Numbered from the stretch's first letter, positions 33,127 to 41,392 are shown. The stretch is DNA of 50,659 nucleotides from Sunxiuqinia dokdonensis (GCF_001270965.1 NZ_LGIA01000195.1:1-50659), one strand, 5' to 3'. The notes: generated by a model not told the origin, from the sequence alone. Program-made: numbers and translations.

Positions 33127-34617
33127 TCAACATGATCTTTCACCGTCTAAGACTGAATACACCTGGTCCATATCCACACATGCGCGCACATGGTCGGCCA
33201 GTTTGTTGTACTGTTCTTCCTTGAAAGCGTTGTAGTCGAAGTGGGCTACTTCGGCTTGCAGCTGGTTGGCTTTCAGTATTTCTTCAACGACGGCGCGATT
33301 ATCCAGAATGCCATGCAGGTAGGTTCCCCACAATTTGGGCGACACCAGGCAGCCATCAGCCGAACCATCTTCAAGCGTGCAGAGCGGGGTTCCTCCAAGC
33401 AGGCGGGTTTGCCCCATGTGGATTTCGTAGCCCGTGCCGTAGGCTTTCTGCTGCTGAAAGCGAAACCGGGTTTGCACGGTGCGCTTTTCCTTGCTCAGGG
33501 TGGTGACAACCGGCAACAAGCCAAGTCCCGGCATCATTTCCAGGTCGCCCTCCACCTGATCCGGATCGCGGATTTCTTCACCCAAAATCTGGTAGCCCCC
33601 GCAAATGCCGTAAACCCCTTTGCCGGCTTCAGCAGCTTGGATGATGGCCTTGGCCAGACCTCGTTCACGCAAATAAATCAAGTCCGAAATGGTATTTTTC
33701 GAACCGGGAATCAGCACCACATCGGCTTTGGCGATTTCTGTTGGATTGGCTGAATAATACAGGTTAACTTCCGGCATACGTTCCAGCATGTTGAAGTCGG
33801 TGAAGTTGCTCATGTACCGGAGCAAAACCACCGCCACATTGATTTTGCTGGTATCGGTACTGCCCCGCTTGTAGTCAATCACTACGCTGTCTTCCTCTTC
33901 AATATGAATATCGCGGAAGTAAGGGATCACGCCAATGACCGGGATTCCCGTCAATTCTTCCAGCATCCGGCGCCCATCGTCAAACAAACTAATATCGCCC
34001 CGGAACTTGTTGATCAGGATGCCTTTGATCAGTTTTCGTTCCGCTTCGGGCAGCAACTTGATGGTGCCGTAAACGCTGCCAAACACCCCGCCGCGGTCAA
34101 TGTCGGCAATCAGGATGGTGGGCGAGCCGGTTTCCAAAGCCACCCGCATGTTGGTGATGTCTTTGTCCCACAGATTCACTTCCGAGATGCTTCCGGCGCC
34201 TTCCATCACAATGGGGTTGTACCGCGAATCCAACGAGCGCCAGGCTTTCATCGCCTCGGCAAACAAAAACTCACGATCGGTTTTCAGGAAATAGTCGCGG
34301 GCCGATTGGTCGCCGATGGGCTTGCCGTTCAACACCAATTGGGCTTTCTGGTCGCTGGTTGGTTTTAGCAGAATGGGGTTCATGGCGCTCAGGCAGGGAA
34401 TGCCGCAGGCTTCGGCCTGCACGGCCTGCGCGCGGCCCAGCTCCAAACCTTCGGCGCTGGCGTACGAGTTCAGCGACATGTTTTGCGCTTTGAAAGGGGC
34501 AGGGTGGTAGCCGTCCTGCTTGAAGATGCGGCAAAAGGCGGCATTGATCACCGACTTGCCCACGTCGGAGCCGGTGCCGACAAACAGGATGGGTTTGAGT
34601 CGCTTTTTCTGATTCAT
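33127..34617 (-). CDS. cobQ: Cobyric acid synthase CobQ/CbiP
   Basis: This 496-residue enzyme uses glutamine and ATP to amidate four side chains of adenosylcobyrinic diamide. The N-terminal dethiobiotin-synthetase-like ATPase has FVGTGSDVGKS and KAQNMSLNSYAS. The C-terminal class I-like glutaminase has the nucleophile loop GVYGICGGYQILG and the His region YLHGILDN. Length matches the family. The ATG overlaps the cobC stop by four bases (34614-34617). The last codons (MDQVYSVL) are duplicated in degenerate form beyond alkC. In organisms that only salvage corrinoids CobQ can act on incomplete precursors; here no earlier ring-building gene is present. Confidence 0.95.
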   Translation of the reverse strand: MNQKKRLKPILFVGTGSDVGKSVINAAFCRIFKQDGYHPAPFKAQNMSLNSYASAEGLELGRAQAVQAEACGIPCLSAMNPILLKPTSDQKAQLVLNGKPIGDQSARDYFLKTDREFLFAEAMKAWRSLDSRYNPIVMEGAGSISEVNLWDKDITNMRVALETGSPTILIADIDRGGVFGSVYGTIKLLPEAERKLIKGILINKFRGDISLFDDGRRMLEELTGIPVIGVIPYFRDIHIEEEDSVVIDYKRGSTDTSKINVAVVLLRYMSNFTDFNMLERMPEVNLYYSANPTEIAKADVVLIPGSKNTISDLIYLRERGLAKAIIQAAEAGKGVYGICGGYQILGEEIRDPDQVEGDLEMMPGLGLLPVVTTLSKEKRTVQTRFRFQQQKAYGTGYEIHMGQTRLLGGTPLCTLEDGSADGCLVSPKLWGTYLHGILDNRAVVEEILKANQLQAEVAHFDYNAFKEEQYNKLADHVRACVDMDQVYSVLDGERSC

Positions 34618-35153
34618 TTGATTTCAAATTGATAAACACCGCCATATTCAGGCGAAAAAGTGGTAAAAACTTCATCCATCGTTTGTTTTTCCAGGATGGA
34701 TTTGATGAGGCGAATGACCCCGGCATGGGTCACCACCGCAATTTGCTGACAGGATAAATCATCCAAATGCATAATAAAACTCAACACACGGGCATGTAAT
34801 TCGGGTAGCGACTCTCCGCCAGTACATGGTGCTTCCAGGTAATGATCCATCCAGTACTTTCCTTCAGAAGTGGCATAGATTTGATCCCACGGCTGAAGTT
34901 CCCAATCACCGAAATTCAGCTCCTTTAACCGATGGTCAAGCACAATTTTCTCGCCGGGAAACAGATCTTCGGCCAACTGGCGGCAGCGCAGCAGCGGACT
35001 GGAAAAAACGGCGTCAAAAGACTGCCCACCGATCAGGCTCCTTGCCCGTTCCAGTTCTTCCGCATACGAATCCGCCAGCGAAACGTCGGATTGTCCGTAG
35101 CAAATGCCGGGCGGAACGGCTACGCGGGTATGGCGGATAAGGATTAGTTTCAA
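34614..35153 (-). CDS. cobC: Alpha-ribazole phosphatase CobC-like
   Basis: This 179-residue histidine phosphatase has LILIRHTRV with the phospho-acceptor His8, the ICYGQSDVSL loop characteristic of CobC, the VFSSPLLRCRQLAE and ELNFGDWE segments, and the second histidine in VVTHAGVIR. It removes the phosphate from alpha-ribazole-5'-phosphate or adenosylcobalamin-5'-phosphate in nucleotide-loop assembly. The start codon is TTG (35151-35153); the core strand begins directly after it and no ATG or GTG alternative fits. It overlaps cobQ by four bases. A large palindromic element lies upstream. Confidence 0.88.
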   Translation of the reverse strand: MKLILIRHTRVAVPPGICYGQSDVSLADSYAEELERARSLIGGQSFDAVFSSPLLRCRQLAEDLFPGEKIVLDHRLKELNFGDWELQPWDQIYATSEGKYWMDHYLEAPCTGGESLPELHARVLSFIMHLDDLSCQQIAVVTHAGVIRLIKSILEKQTMDEVFTTFSPEYGGVYQFEIK

Positions 35154-35185
35154 GATTGGGTTTTTAACAGATAAATTTAAAAAAT

Positions 35186-35330
35186 CAGTAATGTCCGGGA
35201 AAACATTTGTGGGCTAAAGCCCCGGCTTGATGGCGCGATCACTAACCCCAGGCTTAAGCCTGGGGTTAGTGAAGCCTGTTACTCCCGGGGGCTTTAGCCC
35301 ATTATTTGGAACTTTAACCGGACACCACTG
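35186..35330. repeat. Nested palindromic element (possible MITE/REP) between cobS and cobC
   Basis: Three nested inverted repeats share one centre. The outer arms CAGTnnTGTCCGG lie at 35186-35198 and inverted at 35318-35330. The middle arms TGGGCTAAAGCCCCGG lie at 35210-35225 and about 35285-35301, with one extra G. The core is a perfect 32-bp palindrome at 35240-35271. No reading frame is present. The design fits a non-autonomous mobile or extragenic palindromic element. Transcribed, it would form a long hairpin between cobS and cobC. Confidence 0.65.
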
Positions 35331-35386
35331 AAAAAGTTCTTATTTATTGTGCTCTTTGTGTCTTTGCGGGAAATAAGTTCAGTACT

Positions 35387-36139
35387 TCATGATATACCCA
35401 CCAAACACAAATAAAACACCACTTCGATCATTTGCTGCAAAGCGCCGAGGCAATCGCCGGTGTAGCCGCCAATTTTCCGTTCAATATATTTTTTGAACAG
35501 AAAGGTGATCAACAGCGAAAGGGGCAAAACAACGGCCATGAGTTGCCACGGCAGAAAAGCGGCTGGTGCCAATCCGAATAAAACGGCCACTACCAAATCG
35601 GAATTTTTGCCCCGTTTGCCGATGGGTTTGGTCTTGCTGAGTTCGTCTTCGCGGGAATACCAACTGGTGAAGATGATCATCACCGGCATCAGGCGGCTAA
35701 AGGCGTGCCCGGCTACCAGCACCAGTGGAATGGTGAGCGGCGGCAGGCTTTGCAAGGCCAGAAATTTGGTGCCCAGTATGCCAACCAAACCGACGGTTCC
35801 ATAGGTTCCGATCCGGCTGTCTTTCATGATGGTGAAGATCTTTTCGCGGGTGTAGCCACCGCCAAATCCATCGCAGAAGTCGGCAAAACCGTCTTCGTGA
35901 AAAGCGCCGGTTGCAAAAATGGTCGCCATCATGCTCAGAAAGATAGCCACCTCAACCGGCAAGATCCAATTCAAACCATAAAACACCAAGGCGCCAATTC
36001 CGCCGATGATCCAACCGATCAGCGGAAAATAGCGGGTGGCCCGGTTCAGCCGCTCGTTGGAAAAGCCCAGCGACCGTGGCACCGGAATGCGGCTGTAAAA
36101 CATGACTGCCGTTAGAAATAAGTTGAGTTGTTCTTTCAT
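35387..36139 (-). CDS. cobS: Cobalamin synthase CobS (adenosylcobinamide-GDP ribazoletransferase)
   Basis: This 250-residue inner-membrane enzyme joins adenosylcobinamide-GDP to alpha-ribazole to give adenosylcobalamin. The opening FLTAVMFYSRIPVP, the metal-binding GAFHEDGFADFCDGFGGG and KDSRIGTYG are direct family signatures. Several membrane helices follow, with the GGYTGDCLGALQQMIEV motif near the C-terminus. It lies between cobT and cobC. Confidence 0.94.
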   Translation of the reverse strand: MKEQLNLFLTAVMFYSRIPVPRSLGFSNERLNRATRYFPLIGWIIGGIGALVFYGLNWILPVEVAIFLSMMATIFATGAFHEDGFADFCDGFGGGYTREKIFTIMKDSRIGTYGTVGLVGILGTKFLALQSLPPLTIPLVLVAGHAFSRLMPVMIIFTSWYSREDELSKTKPIGKRGKNSDLVVAVLFGLAPAAFLPWQLMAVVLPLSLLITFLFKKYIERKIGGYTGDCLGALQQMIEVVFYLCLVGIS

Positions 36140-36306
36140 CTAAAAAAGTTTCAAGTTTCAGGTTTAGAGTTCCTAGTTGTCGACGATCTTGCAGCCGTGC
36201 TCGCCCTCACATTTTCCCTCCATATCTCACCGTCCCACACGCTCCTCCTCACACCCTCTCACTTTCTCCCCCTCTCTCCCTCAGGGTTTCAAAAAAACTT
36301 CTGTAC
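36140..36306. other. Gap between cobT and cobS with simple repeats and a polypyrimidine block
   Basis: 36147-36176 repeats a GTTTCAAGTTTCAGG-type unit. 36200-36283 is almost purely C/T with a few A and very few G on the plus strand, so the cobT-cobS transcript carries a long purine-rich spacer. No gene is seen. Confidence 0.5.
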
Positions 36307-37338
36307 TTATGAACGTTGCACTTCCGTATTTTCTTCTTTATTCGACACGCCCGCTTCGTCAAAGCTAGCCATTTCGTTTAAGAAAGTGGCTGCTGCCTTG
36401 ATGACGGGGTAAGCGACCGCTGCACCGGACCCTTCGCCCAGTCGCATACCTAGGTTTAAAACCGGTTTGGCGCCCAGGTAATCCAACATCAATTGGTGCC
36501 CTTGTTCTTCGGAAGCGTGACAGAATAGACAGTTTTCACGAACCGAAGCCTCAAACTGAATGGCTGTTAAAGTGGCTGCCGTCGCGATGAAACCATCGAT
36601 CAGAATGACCATGTCCAGCTTTTTGGCTTCCAGGATGGCGCCCACCATCATGGCAATTTCCAGGCCGCCAAAGGTTGCCAGCGTTTCTTCCGGGGTCTGC
36701 GGGTTGTATTTTTTCGAAACCGCTTTCAGCACCCGGGTTTTGTGGTCCAGCTTTTCACCTTCCATGCCAGCACCTTTTCCGGTGCAGGTTTCAATGGGCA
36801 GGTTCAAAAACCGGTGCATCAGCAAAGAAGAGGGCGAGGTGTTGCCAATGCCCATCTCGCCAAAGCCAATGGTGTTGCAACCGGCCAGGGCTTCCTGCCG
36901 CACAAACGCGGCGCCCTGTTTCATGGCTTGGCGGCATTCCTCCGCAGTCATAGCCGGTTCCAGCATCATATTCCTGGAACCACGGGCCACTTTGGCATCA
37001 ATGATTGGGGTGCCGGACGGGAAATCGTAGTCCACGCCCGCGTCGATCACCTTCAGGGTAATGTCGTTTTGCTTACAGAACACGCTAATGGCCGCACCGC
37101 CAGTACAGAAGTTCATGGCCATTTGCCAGGTCACGTCTTTGGGGTAGGGGCTTACGCCTTCATCGGTCAGCCCATGATCGGCAGCAAACACCAGAATGGC
37201 CGGTTTTCTCAATTCAGGAGCAAGCGTGTTTTGAATCATGCCCAATTGCAGGGCTATTTTTTCCAGCTGGCCGAGTGCCCCGAGCGGCTTGGTTTTCAAG
37301 TCGATCTTGTGTTGGAGTTGTTTTCTTAGTGAAGTCAT
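36307..37338 (-). CDS. cobT: Nicotinate-nucleotide-dimethylbenzimidazole phosphoribosyltransferase CobT
   Basis: This protein of about 343 residues makes alpha-ribazole-5'-phosphate from a lower-ligand base and nicotinate mononucleotide, activating the base for the nucleotide loop. Motifs include KTKPLGALGQLE, VFAADHGLTDEGVSPYP, the FCTGGAAISVF segment, GEMGIGNTSPSS and the catalytic glutamate region MRLGEGSGAA. The frame continues upstream to 37407, but those residues are encoded by an ATTGGATAATT-type simple repeat and are absent from the family, so the ATG at 37338 (MTSLRKQL) is chosen. Confidence 0.94.
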   Translation of the reverse strand: MTSLRKQLQHKIDLKTKPLGALGQLEKIALQLGMIQNTLAPELRKPAILVFAADHGLTDEGVSPYPKDVTWQMAMNFCTGGAAISVFCKQNDITLKVIDAGVDYDFPSGTPIIDAKVARGSRNMMLEPAMTAEECRQAMKQGAAFVRQEALAGCNTIGFGEMGIGNTSPSSLLMHRFLNLPIETCTGKGAGMEGEKLDHKTRVLKAVSKKYNPQTPEETLATFGGLEIAMMVGAILEAKKLDMVILIDGFIATAATLTAIQFEASVRENCLFCHASEEQGHQLMLDYLGAKPVLNLGMRLGEGSGAAVAYPVIKAAATFLNEMASFDEAGVSNKEENTEVQRS

Positions 37339-37417
37339 TTGGTTGTCATTTATGGTCATTGAATAGTCATTGGTCATTGGATAATTAGTTATTGGATAAT
37401 TGGTCATTTGTCATCAT
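37339..37417. repeat. Iterated GTCATTGG/ATTGGATAATT simple repeat upstream of cobT
   Basis: Short units GGTCATT and ATTGGATAATT recur several times in about 80 bases. They keep an artificial frame open as Met-Thr-Asn-Tyr-Pro-like repeats ahead of cobT. Unit lengths vary and there are no spacers, so it is not a CRISPR array. Confidence 0.55.
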
Positions 37418-37581
37418 CCTGGAATCGCTATTTTCTATTCCGTTATTCCTGTTTCGTCCGAATGATCTCCGGTTCTATTCAACAGGTTTGCGCACGGACG
37501 ATTCCGCTTTTGCATGCTTCTTCCCAGGTCGACACTCCTTCTTCGTTTTCCCTGGGCTAAATTCTTTAACCCTTTTCAGGG
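37418..37581. other. Gap between cobU and cobT, no gene
   Basis: Two inverted repeats are visible: CCCAGG (37523-37528) with CCTGGG (37551-37556), and AACCCT/AGGGTT (37568-37583), the latter overlapping the cobU stop. This could be a further extragenic palindrome. No coding sequence was recognised. Confidence 0.4.
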
Positions 37582-38091
37582 TTACTTTATTTTCACCGGA
37601 ATTCCTGAAACCATCAGGTAAACGGTGTCAGCTTGCGCGGCGACAAACTGGTTCATCCAGCCTTGCAGGTCGGCGAATTTGCGGGCCATTTCATTTTCGG
37701 GATGAACGCCCATGCCGAGCTCGTTGCTAACGACAATCAGGTTCATCTCTTGTTCGGCGAATTGAGTCCATTCGGCTTTGGCAGCTTCAAGTGCTTCTTC
37801 CAATTGATAACCGCAGTCGTGAAAATAGTTGGTGAGCCAAAGGGTGATGCAATCCAGCAAAACCGTCTGTCCGCCAAAATCATGCTTCGACAGGTTTTTT
37901 TCTTCTTCCACGGTTTGCCAGCGTTGGTCGCGATCATCCTGATGGCGTTTAACGCGTTGGGCAAAATCCTCATCCCAAATACGGGCGGTTGCTAAATAGA
38001 CGGGCTTTCCCGATTGCGCTTCAGCCAGTCGTTGAGCAAAACTGCTTTTCCCTGAGCGGGCTCCTCCGGTGATGAATGTGATGCTTGCCAT
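37582..38091 (-). CDS. cobU: Adenosylcobinamide kinase / adenosylcobinamide-phosphate guanylyltransferase CobU
   Basis: This 169-residue bifunctional enzyme phosphorylates adenosylcobinamide and transfers GMP to it, preparing it for CobS. It shows the P-loop TGGARSGKSSFAQ at the N-terminus, YLATARIWDEDFAQRVKRHQDDR with the guanylylated-His region, LLDCITLWLTN, and the VSNELGMGVHPE motif. Length fits the family. It is the first Cob enzyme after the btuB-btuG uptake pair; a hairpin lies between btuG and cobU. Confidence 0.95.
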   Translation of the reverse strand: MASITFITGGARSGKSSFAQRLAEAQSGKPVYLATARIWDEDFAQRVKRHQDDRDQRWQTVEEEKNLSKHDFGGQTVLLDCITLWLTNYFHDCGYQLEEALEAAKAEWTQFAEQEMNLIVVSNELGMGVHPENEMARKFADLQGWMNQFVAAQADTVYLMVSGIPVKIK

Positions 38092-38171
38092 CGTTTAAAA
38101 AGTTTCAGGTTTCAAGTTTCAAGTTCCAAGTTCTTGCAACGCGTACTGCTGAATTGTGGCTATAAACAAAG

Positions 38172-38204
38172 CAAGAGGCAGACTGAAATTTCAGTCGCCT
38201 CTTG
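38172..38204 (-). terminator. Hairpin between btuG-like gene and cobU
   Basis: CAAGAGGC(A)GACTGAAA (38172-38188) pairs with TTTCAGTCGCCTCTTG (38189-38204), a 16-bp stem with one bulged A and almost no loop. No strong T-run follows on the minus strand, so partial termination or mRNA processing between uptake and synthesis genes is the likely role. A GTTTCAA-type simple repeat at 38101-38136 separates it from cobU. Confidence 0.5.
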
Positions 38205-38247
38205 TGCAATACAACTATCTGATTTTCTTAACAAGTTGCATCATTAT

Positions 38248-39351
38248 TTAATCGAGAAAAATGGCCATGTTGGGTGACGCACCGACGGTCTTCTGGTCAA
38301 TCAGTTCTCCGGATGGATCATAGATTTTCATCAATCCAGCTCCGGTCACACTTTCGCCGGTAAAAACATAGATATTCCCATCGTTTGGATTGACAGCCAC
38401 CCCTCGTGGGCCCGAAAGACCGCTGACCAGCTTTTCGGATTCAAAGGTTTTTGTGGCAACGTCAAATACAGAAACTGCACCGGTCACATTCCAGTTTTCA
38501 TCTGTCTCAGAAGTAATCACGTAAATTTTTGATTGATCAACATCCGTCACCATGATTGACGCGTATTCGTAACTCACATTCGGCAAACTGTAAACAGTCG
38601 TCAGTTCATCGGTGCTTGTATTGATGTACCCCAGACCCGTTTCTTCGGAAGGACTTGAATAGGTGTTGACCAGCGAAACGTACAAATTGCCGCTATTGTC
38701 TTTTAAAAAATAAGAACTAACGGCAGGCGTAACAATGTAGGAAATCGCCTGGTTATCAAGATCAATCACCGCCACGCTGTCTTTGTAGTTTAAGGCAGCG
38801 TACAATTTGCCATTGGCAATCTCAACACCTTCGGGACCGCCAGGCAGGCTAATCGTTTCCTCAACCGTTTGCGTCTTGATGTTGTATTTGGCGATATAGG
38901 AATTGGGCATGATACTCCAACCCGCATCAGGCTCCCCCCAACAAGAAACGTACAAGTAGTCACCACTGGCCACACAAGCCCGGGGCTTGGTGATTTGATC
39001 AGTGACCCCATTTTTTGTTTGCTCAAATAAGGGGTCAACCGTGATGATCTGGTCCGGGTTGTTTCCCATCATAAAAATCTGATCATCGTATTCGTAGGCA
39101 TACTGAATATTGGACAACAATTCCAATCCGGGGTTTTGCTGCTGGTAATAGAAGTTGGTCAATGCATCCGTGCCATAATCATATTTGGAAATGCTTGCCC
39201 CGCCATCACCATAATTGCCATAGTTGATGATGTAAGCTCCTTTCACCAGATTACTGGGAAACGGATCCGGCTCGTCATCGTCTTTATTACAGGAACTCAG
39301 CACGGCCAGTGCGAAAAAGAGAACAGTAAAGTATTTCAAAAACTTTTTCAT
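38248..39351 (-). CDS. btuG: BtuG-like surface lipoprotein, cobalamin-binding beta-propeller
   Basis: This 367-residue lipoprotein (LSSC, Cys21) is followed directly by NKDDDEPD, an acidic stretch like the surface-export signal of Bacteroidota lipoproteins. The body is a YncE/DUF5074-type beta-propeller with repeats such as YIINYGNYGDGGASISKYD, GVEIANGKLYAALNYKDSVAVID and GVAVNPNDGNIYVFTG. In Bacteroides thetaiotaomicron the propeller BtuG caps BtuB and binds vitamin B12 with extreme affinity. The same arrangement is seen here: riboswitch, btuB, then this gene 17 bases later. The function is inferred from fold, signal and position. Confidence 0.82.
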   Translation of the reverse strand: MKKFLKYFTVLFFALAVLSSCNKDDDEPDPFPSNLVKGAYIINYGNYGDGGASISKYDYGTDALTNFYYQQQNPGLELLSNIQYAYEYDDQIFMMGNNPDQIITVDPLFEQTKNGVTDQITKPRACVASGDYLYVSCWGEPDAGWSIMPNSYIAKYNIKTQTVEETISLPGGPEGVEIANGKLYAALNYKDSVAVIDLDNQAISYIVTPAVSSYFLKDNSGNLYVSLVNTYSSPSEETGLGYINTSTDELTTVYSLPNVSYEYASIMVTDVDQSKIYVITSETDENWNVTGAVSVFDVATKTFESEKLVSGLSGPRGVAVNPNDGNIYVFTGESVTGAGLMKIYDPSGELIDQKTVGASPNMAIFLD

Positions 39352-39368
39352 GAGGTATAAATTTTAGT

Positions 39369-41291
39369 TTAAAGAATATTCAAATTGGATGAAATACTGA
39401 TTCGGAAGCTTCGTCCGGGCATGGCATAATACCGTTGGTTTTGGTAATCCACATCGAACAGGTTTTGAACCGAGAAAGATAACTTGAACTGTTGGCTGTT
39501 GTAATTGATCGACCGCAAGAGTCCACAGTTGGTCAAAAAATACGAATCAAGCTCATGTCCAAAGTCGTCGGAAAAGCGGCTGCCGGTGTAGGTGCCGTCA
39601 ATATAAATTTGCCACTGTTTGCGGGTGGCCATCAGAAAGGCATTGCCCATGTGTTTTGGAACGTAGATCAACTGGCGATGCGTGATCCCGGTCTCCGAAA
39701 TATTTTCCACAGCCTCTACCGGGTTGAAGTTATAATTTAGTTTGAAGTTCAGGTCTGTTGCTCCCAATTGCCAGTCGGTATTCGATTGTAATTCAATCCC
39801 TTTGCTGACCACCTCCATCAGGTTTCGGGCTTGCCACACGCCAAAGTTCCGCCATTCAATCCAGTTTTTCACGTCCATATAAAAGGCGTTCAGCTTCAGT
39901 TCCGATTGAAAGCCGGCATCGCAGTAAATATAGCTCAGCCCTGCTTCATAGCTCATTCCATCTTCCGCTTTCAGGTTGGGATTTCCCTGCGTTCCCCAGT
40001 AACGGTCGTTGAAAGTCGGCACGCGGAAGCTTTTGGCGATTGCGGAACTCAGCTTCAAGATCGACGTTTCATTCGTAAACAGCCGGTATTCGGCGCCGAG
40101 CGAAGGGGTGAATGGAACGGAAAAGTTGGTCACAAACGATTGACGCAGGTTAAGCGTAAGCTTGAGTCGCTGCCAGGCAGTAAAGAAAGCTGAAAAATAG
40201 GCATCCAGATGCTGTTCCGAATCAATCACTTCCTCTGAATATGCGTACACATCCGGCACGATGTACCGGTATTTTACGCCAGCTTTATAACCCAATCCGG
40301 GATTGAAATCCTGCTTGAGCTCCAGCTCCGAGATCAGGCGGTCGGTGCCAATGCGTTGTTCTGTAATGCTGTCGTAAACCTGCACGTCATGCACGTAGCC
40401 GACGCCAGCCCGATAGTTCAACGAACGCTTGTTGTTTTGATATTCGGACCAAATCCTGACATGTTGGTTGTCCAACTCTTCCAAAGTTTTCAAATTCAGG
40501 TTGGTGGGCATGTTGGGCTGTACCTCATGCCAATCCTGTTCCAGCCAGATGGCTGATGTGATGAATTCATCGGGATGAAACCGGTAGTTCAACTCCTGAA
40601 TCAACCCCCTGTTTTCGACAGCTGCTCCTTTTTGTCGGTCTTTCACCGGATCGCGGTTTTCCACATCGCCGGTGTAAGGGTTTTCAAAAGGGAAATCATT
40701 CCTTTTGCTGAAGTAGAACAGGCGAGTGACGGACTCAAACTTCCCGTTTCCGGCAAATATTTTTGCTCCGTAAAGCTGCTCACCGAATGAACCTTGCGTG
40801 ATGGTGGTTTTCAACTTCAGGCCATCGGTCCAGTTGTTTTGCAAACCCAGATAAATGGCGCCGCCAATTGATCCGGAGCCATTGACAGCCGATGAACTGC
40901 CGTATTGCAAATCCAAACCATCAAATAGGTAAGAAGGAACGGATGCCATGTTGGAATGTCCCAAAGTAAGGGAGTTGACATTGATACCGCCAAAATTGAC
41001 GGAGGTGTGATTGGGGCTCGTGCCGCGCAAACGAATGGTTGACAGGCCGCCTGCATTCGATTTCACATAAATGGGAGTGAAACGCATCAGCAGGTTATCC
41101 AGGCCGCCAGCTTGAGCAAATTGCATTTGCTCAGCCGAAATGCTTTCCATTTTGGCACCGGCCTGGTACTTTTTGTACGGTGCATACGATGTGACCTCAT
41201 GCAACAAAATGGTGTCGGCCACGCTGGGCTGCTGCGCATCAAGCCCACCAAACAGAAGGACCAATAGTCCTGATAAAATAAACCTTCTCAT
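39369..41291 (-). CDS. btuB: TonB-dependent cobalamin receptor BtuB
   Basis: This 640-residue outer-membrane receptor has a signal peptide (GGLDAQ), a plug with LDNLLMRFTPIYVKSNAGGLSTIRLRG and NINSL-like turns, and a barrel ending FRISISSNLNIL. It lacks the carboxypeptidase-like N-terminal domain of the other two receptors in the window and has the size of BtuB. The B12 riboswitch in its leader and the Cob enzymes downstream fix the substrate class as cobalamin or related corrinoids. It is the first gene of the operon. Confidence 0.9.
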   Translation of the reverse strand: MRRFILSGLLVLLFGGLDAQQPSVADTILLHEVTSYAPYKKYQAGAKMESISAEQMQFAQAGGLDNLLMRFTPIYVKSNAGGLSTIRLRGTSPNHTSVNFGGINVNSLTLGHSNMASVPSYLFDGLDLQYGSSSAVNGSGSIGGAIYLGLQNNWTDGLKLKTTITQGSFGEQLYGAKIFAGNGKFESVTRLFYFSKRNDFPFENPYTGDVENRDPVKDRQKGAAVENRGLIQELNYRFHPDEFITSAIWLEQDWHEVQPNMPTNLNLKTLEELDNQHVRIWSEYQNNKRSLNYRAGVGYVHDVQVYDSITEQRIGTDRLISELELKQDFNPGLGYKAGVKYRYIVPDVYAYSEEVIDSEQHLDAYFSAFFTAWQRLKLTLNLRQSFVTNFSVPFTPSLGAEYRLFTNETSILKLSSAIAKSFRVPTFNDRYWGTQGNPNLKAEDGMSYEAGLSYIYCDAGFQSELKLNAFYMDVKNWIEWRNFGVWQARNLMEVVSKGIELQSNTDWQLGATDLNFKLNYNFNPVEAVENISETGITHRQLIYVPKHMGNAFLMATRKQWQIYIDGTYTGSRFSDDFGHELDSYFLTNCGLLRSINYNSQQFKLSFSVQNLFDVDYQNQRYYAMPGRSFRISISSNLNIL

Positions 41292-41392
41292 TACTAAAAA
41301 ATTAGAATGAGCTTAGGATAAGATTTGTGAAAGATACGCGATTACATTTCACTAGCTTTATTCCCGAAGCCTTTGTTAAATATTCAATAGGA

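Noticed and set aside
37339-37417. CRISPR-like repeat array upstream of cobT
   Set aside because: Units are short and irregular, there are no spacers, and no cas genes are in the window.
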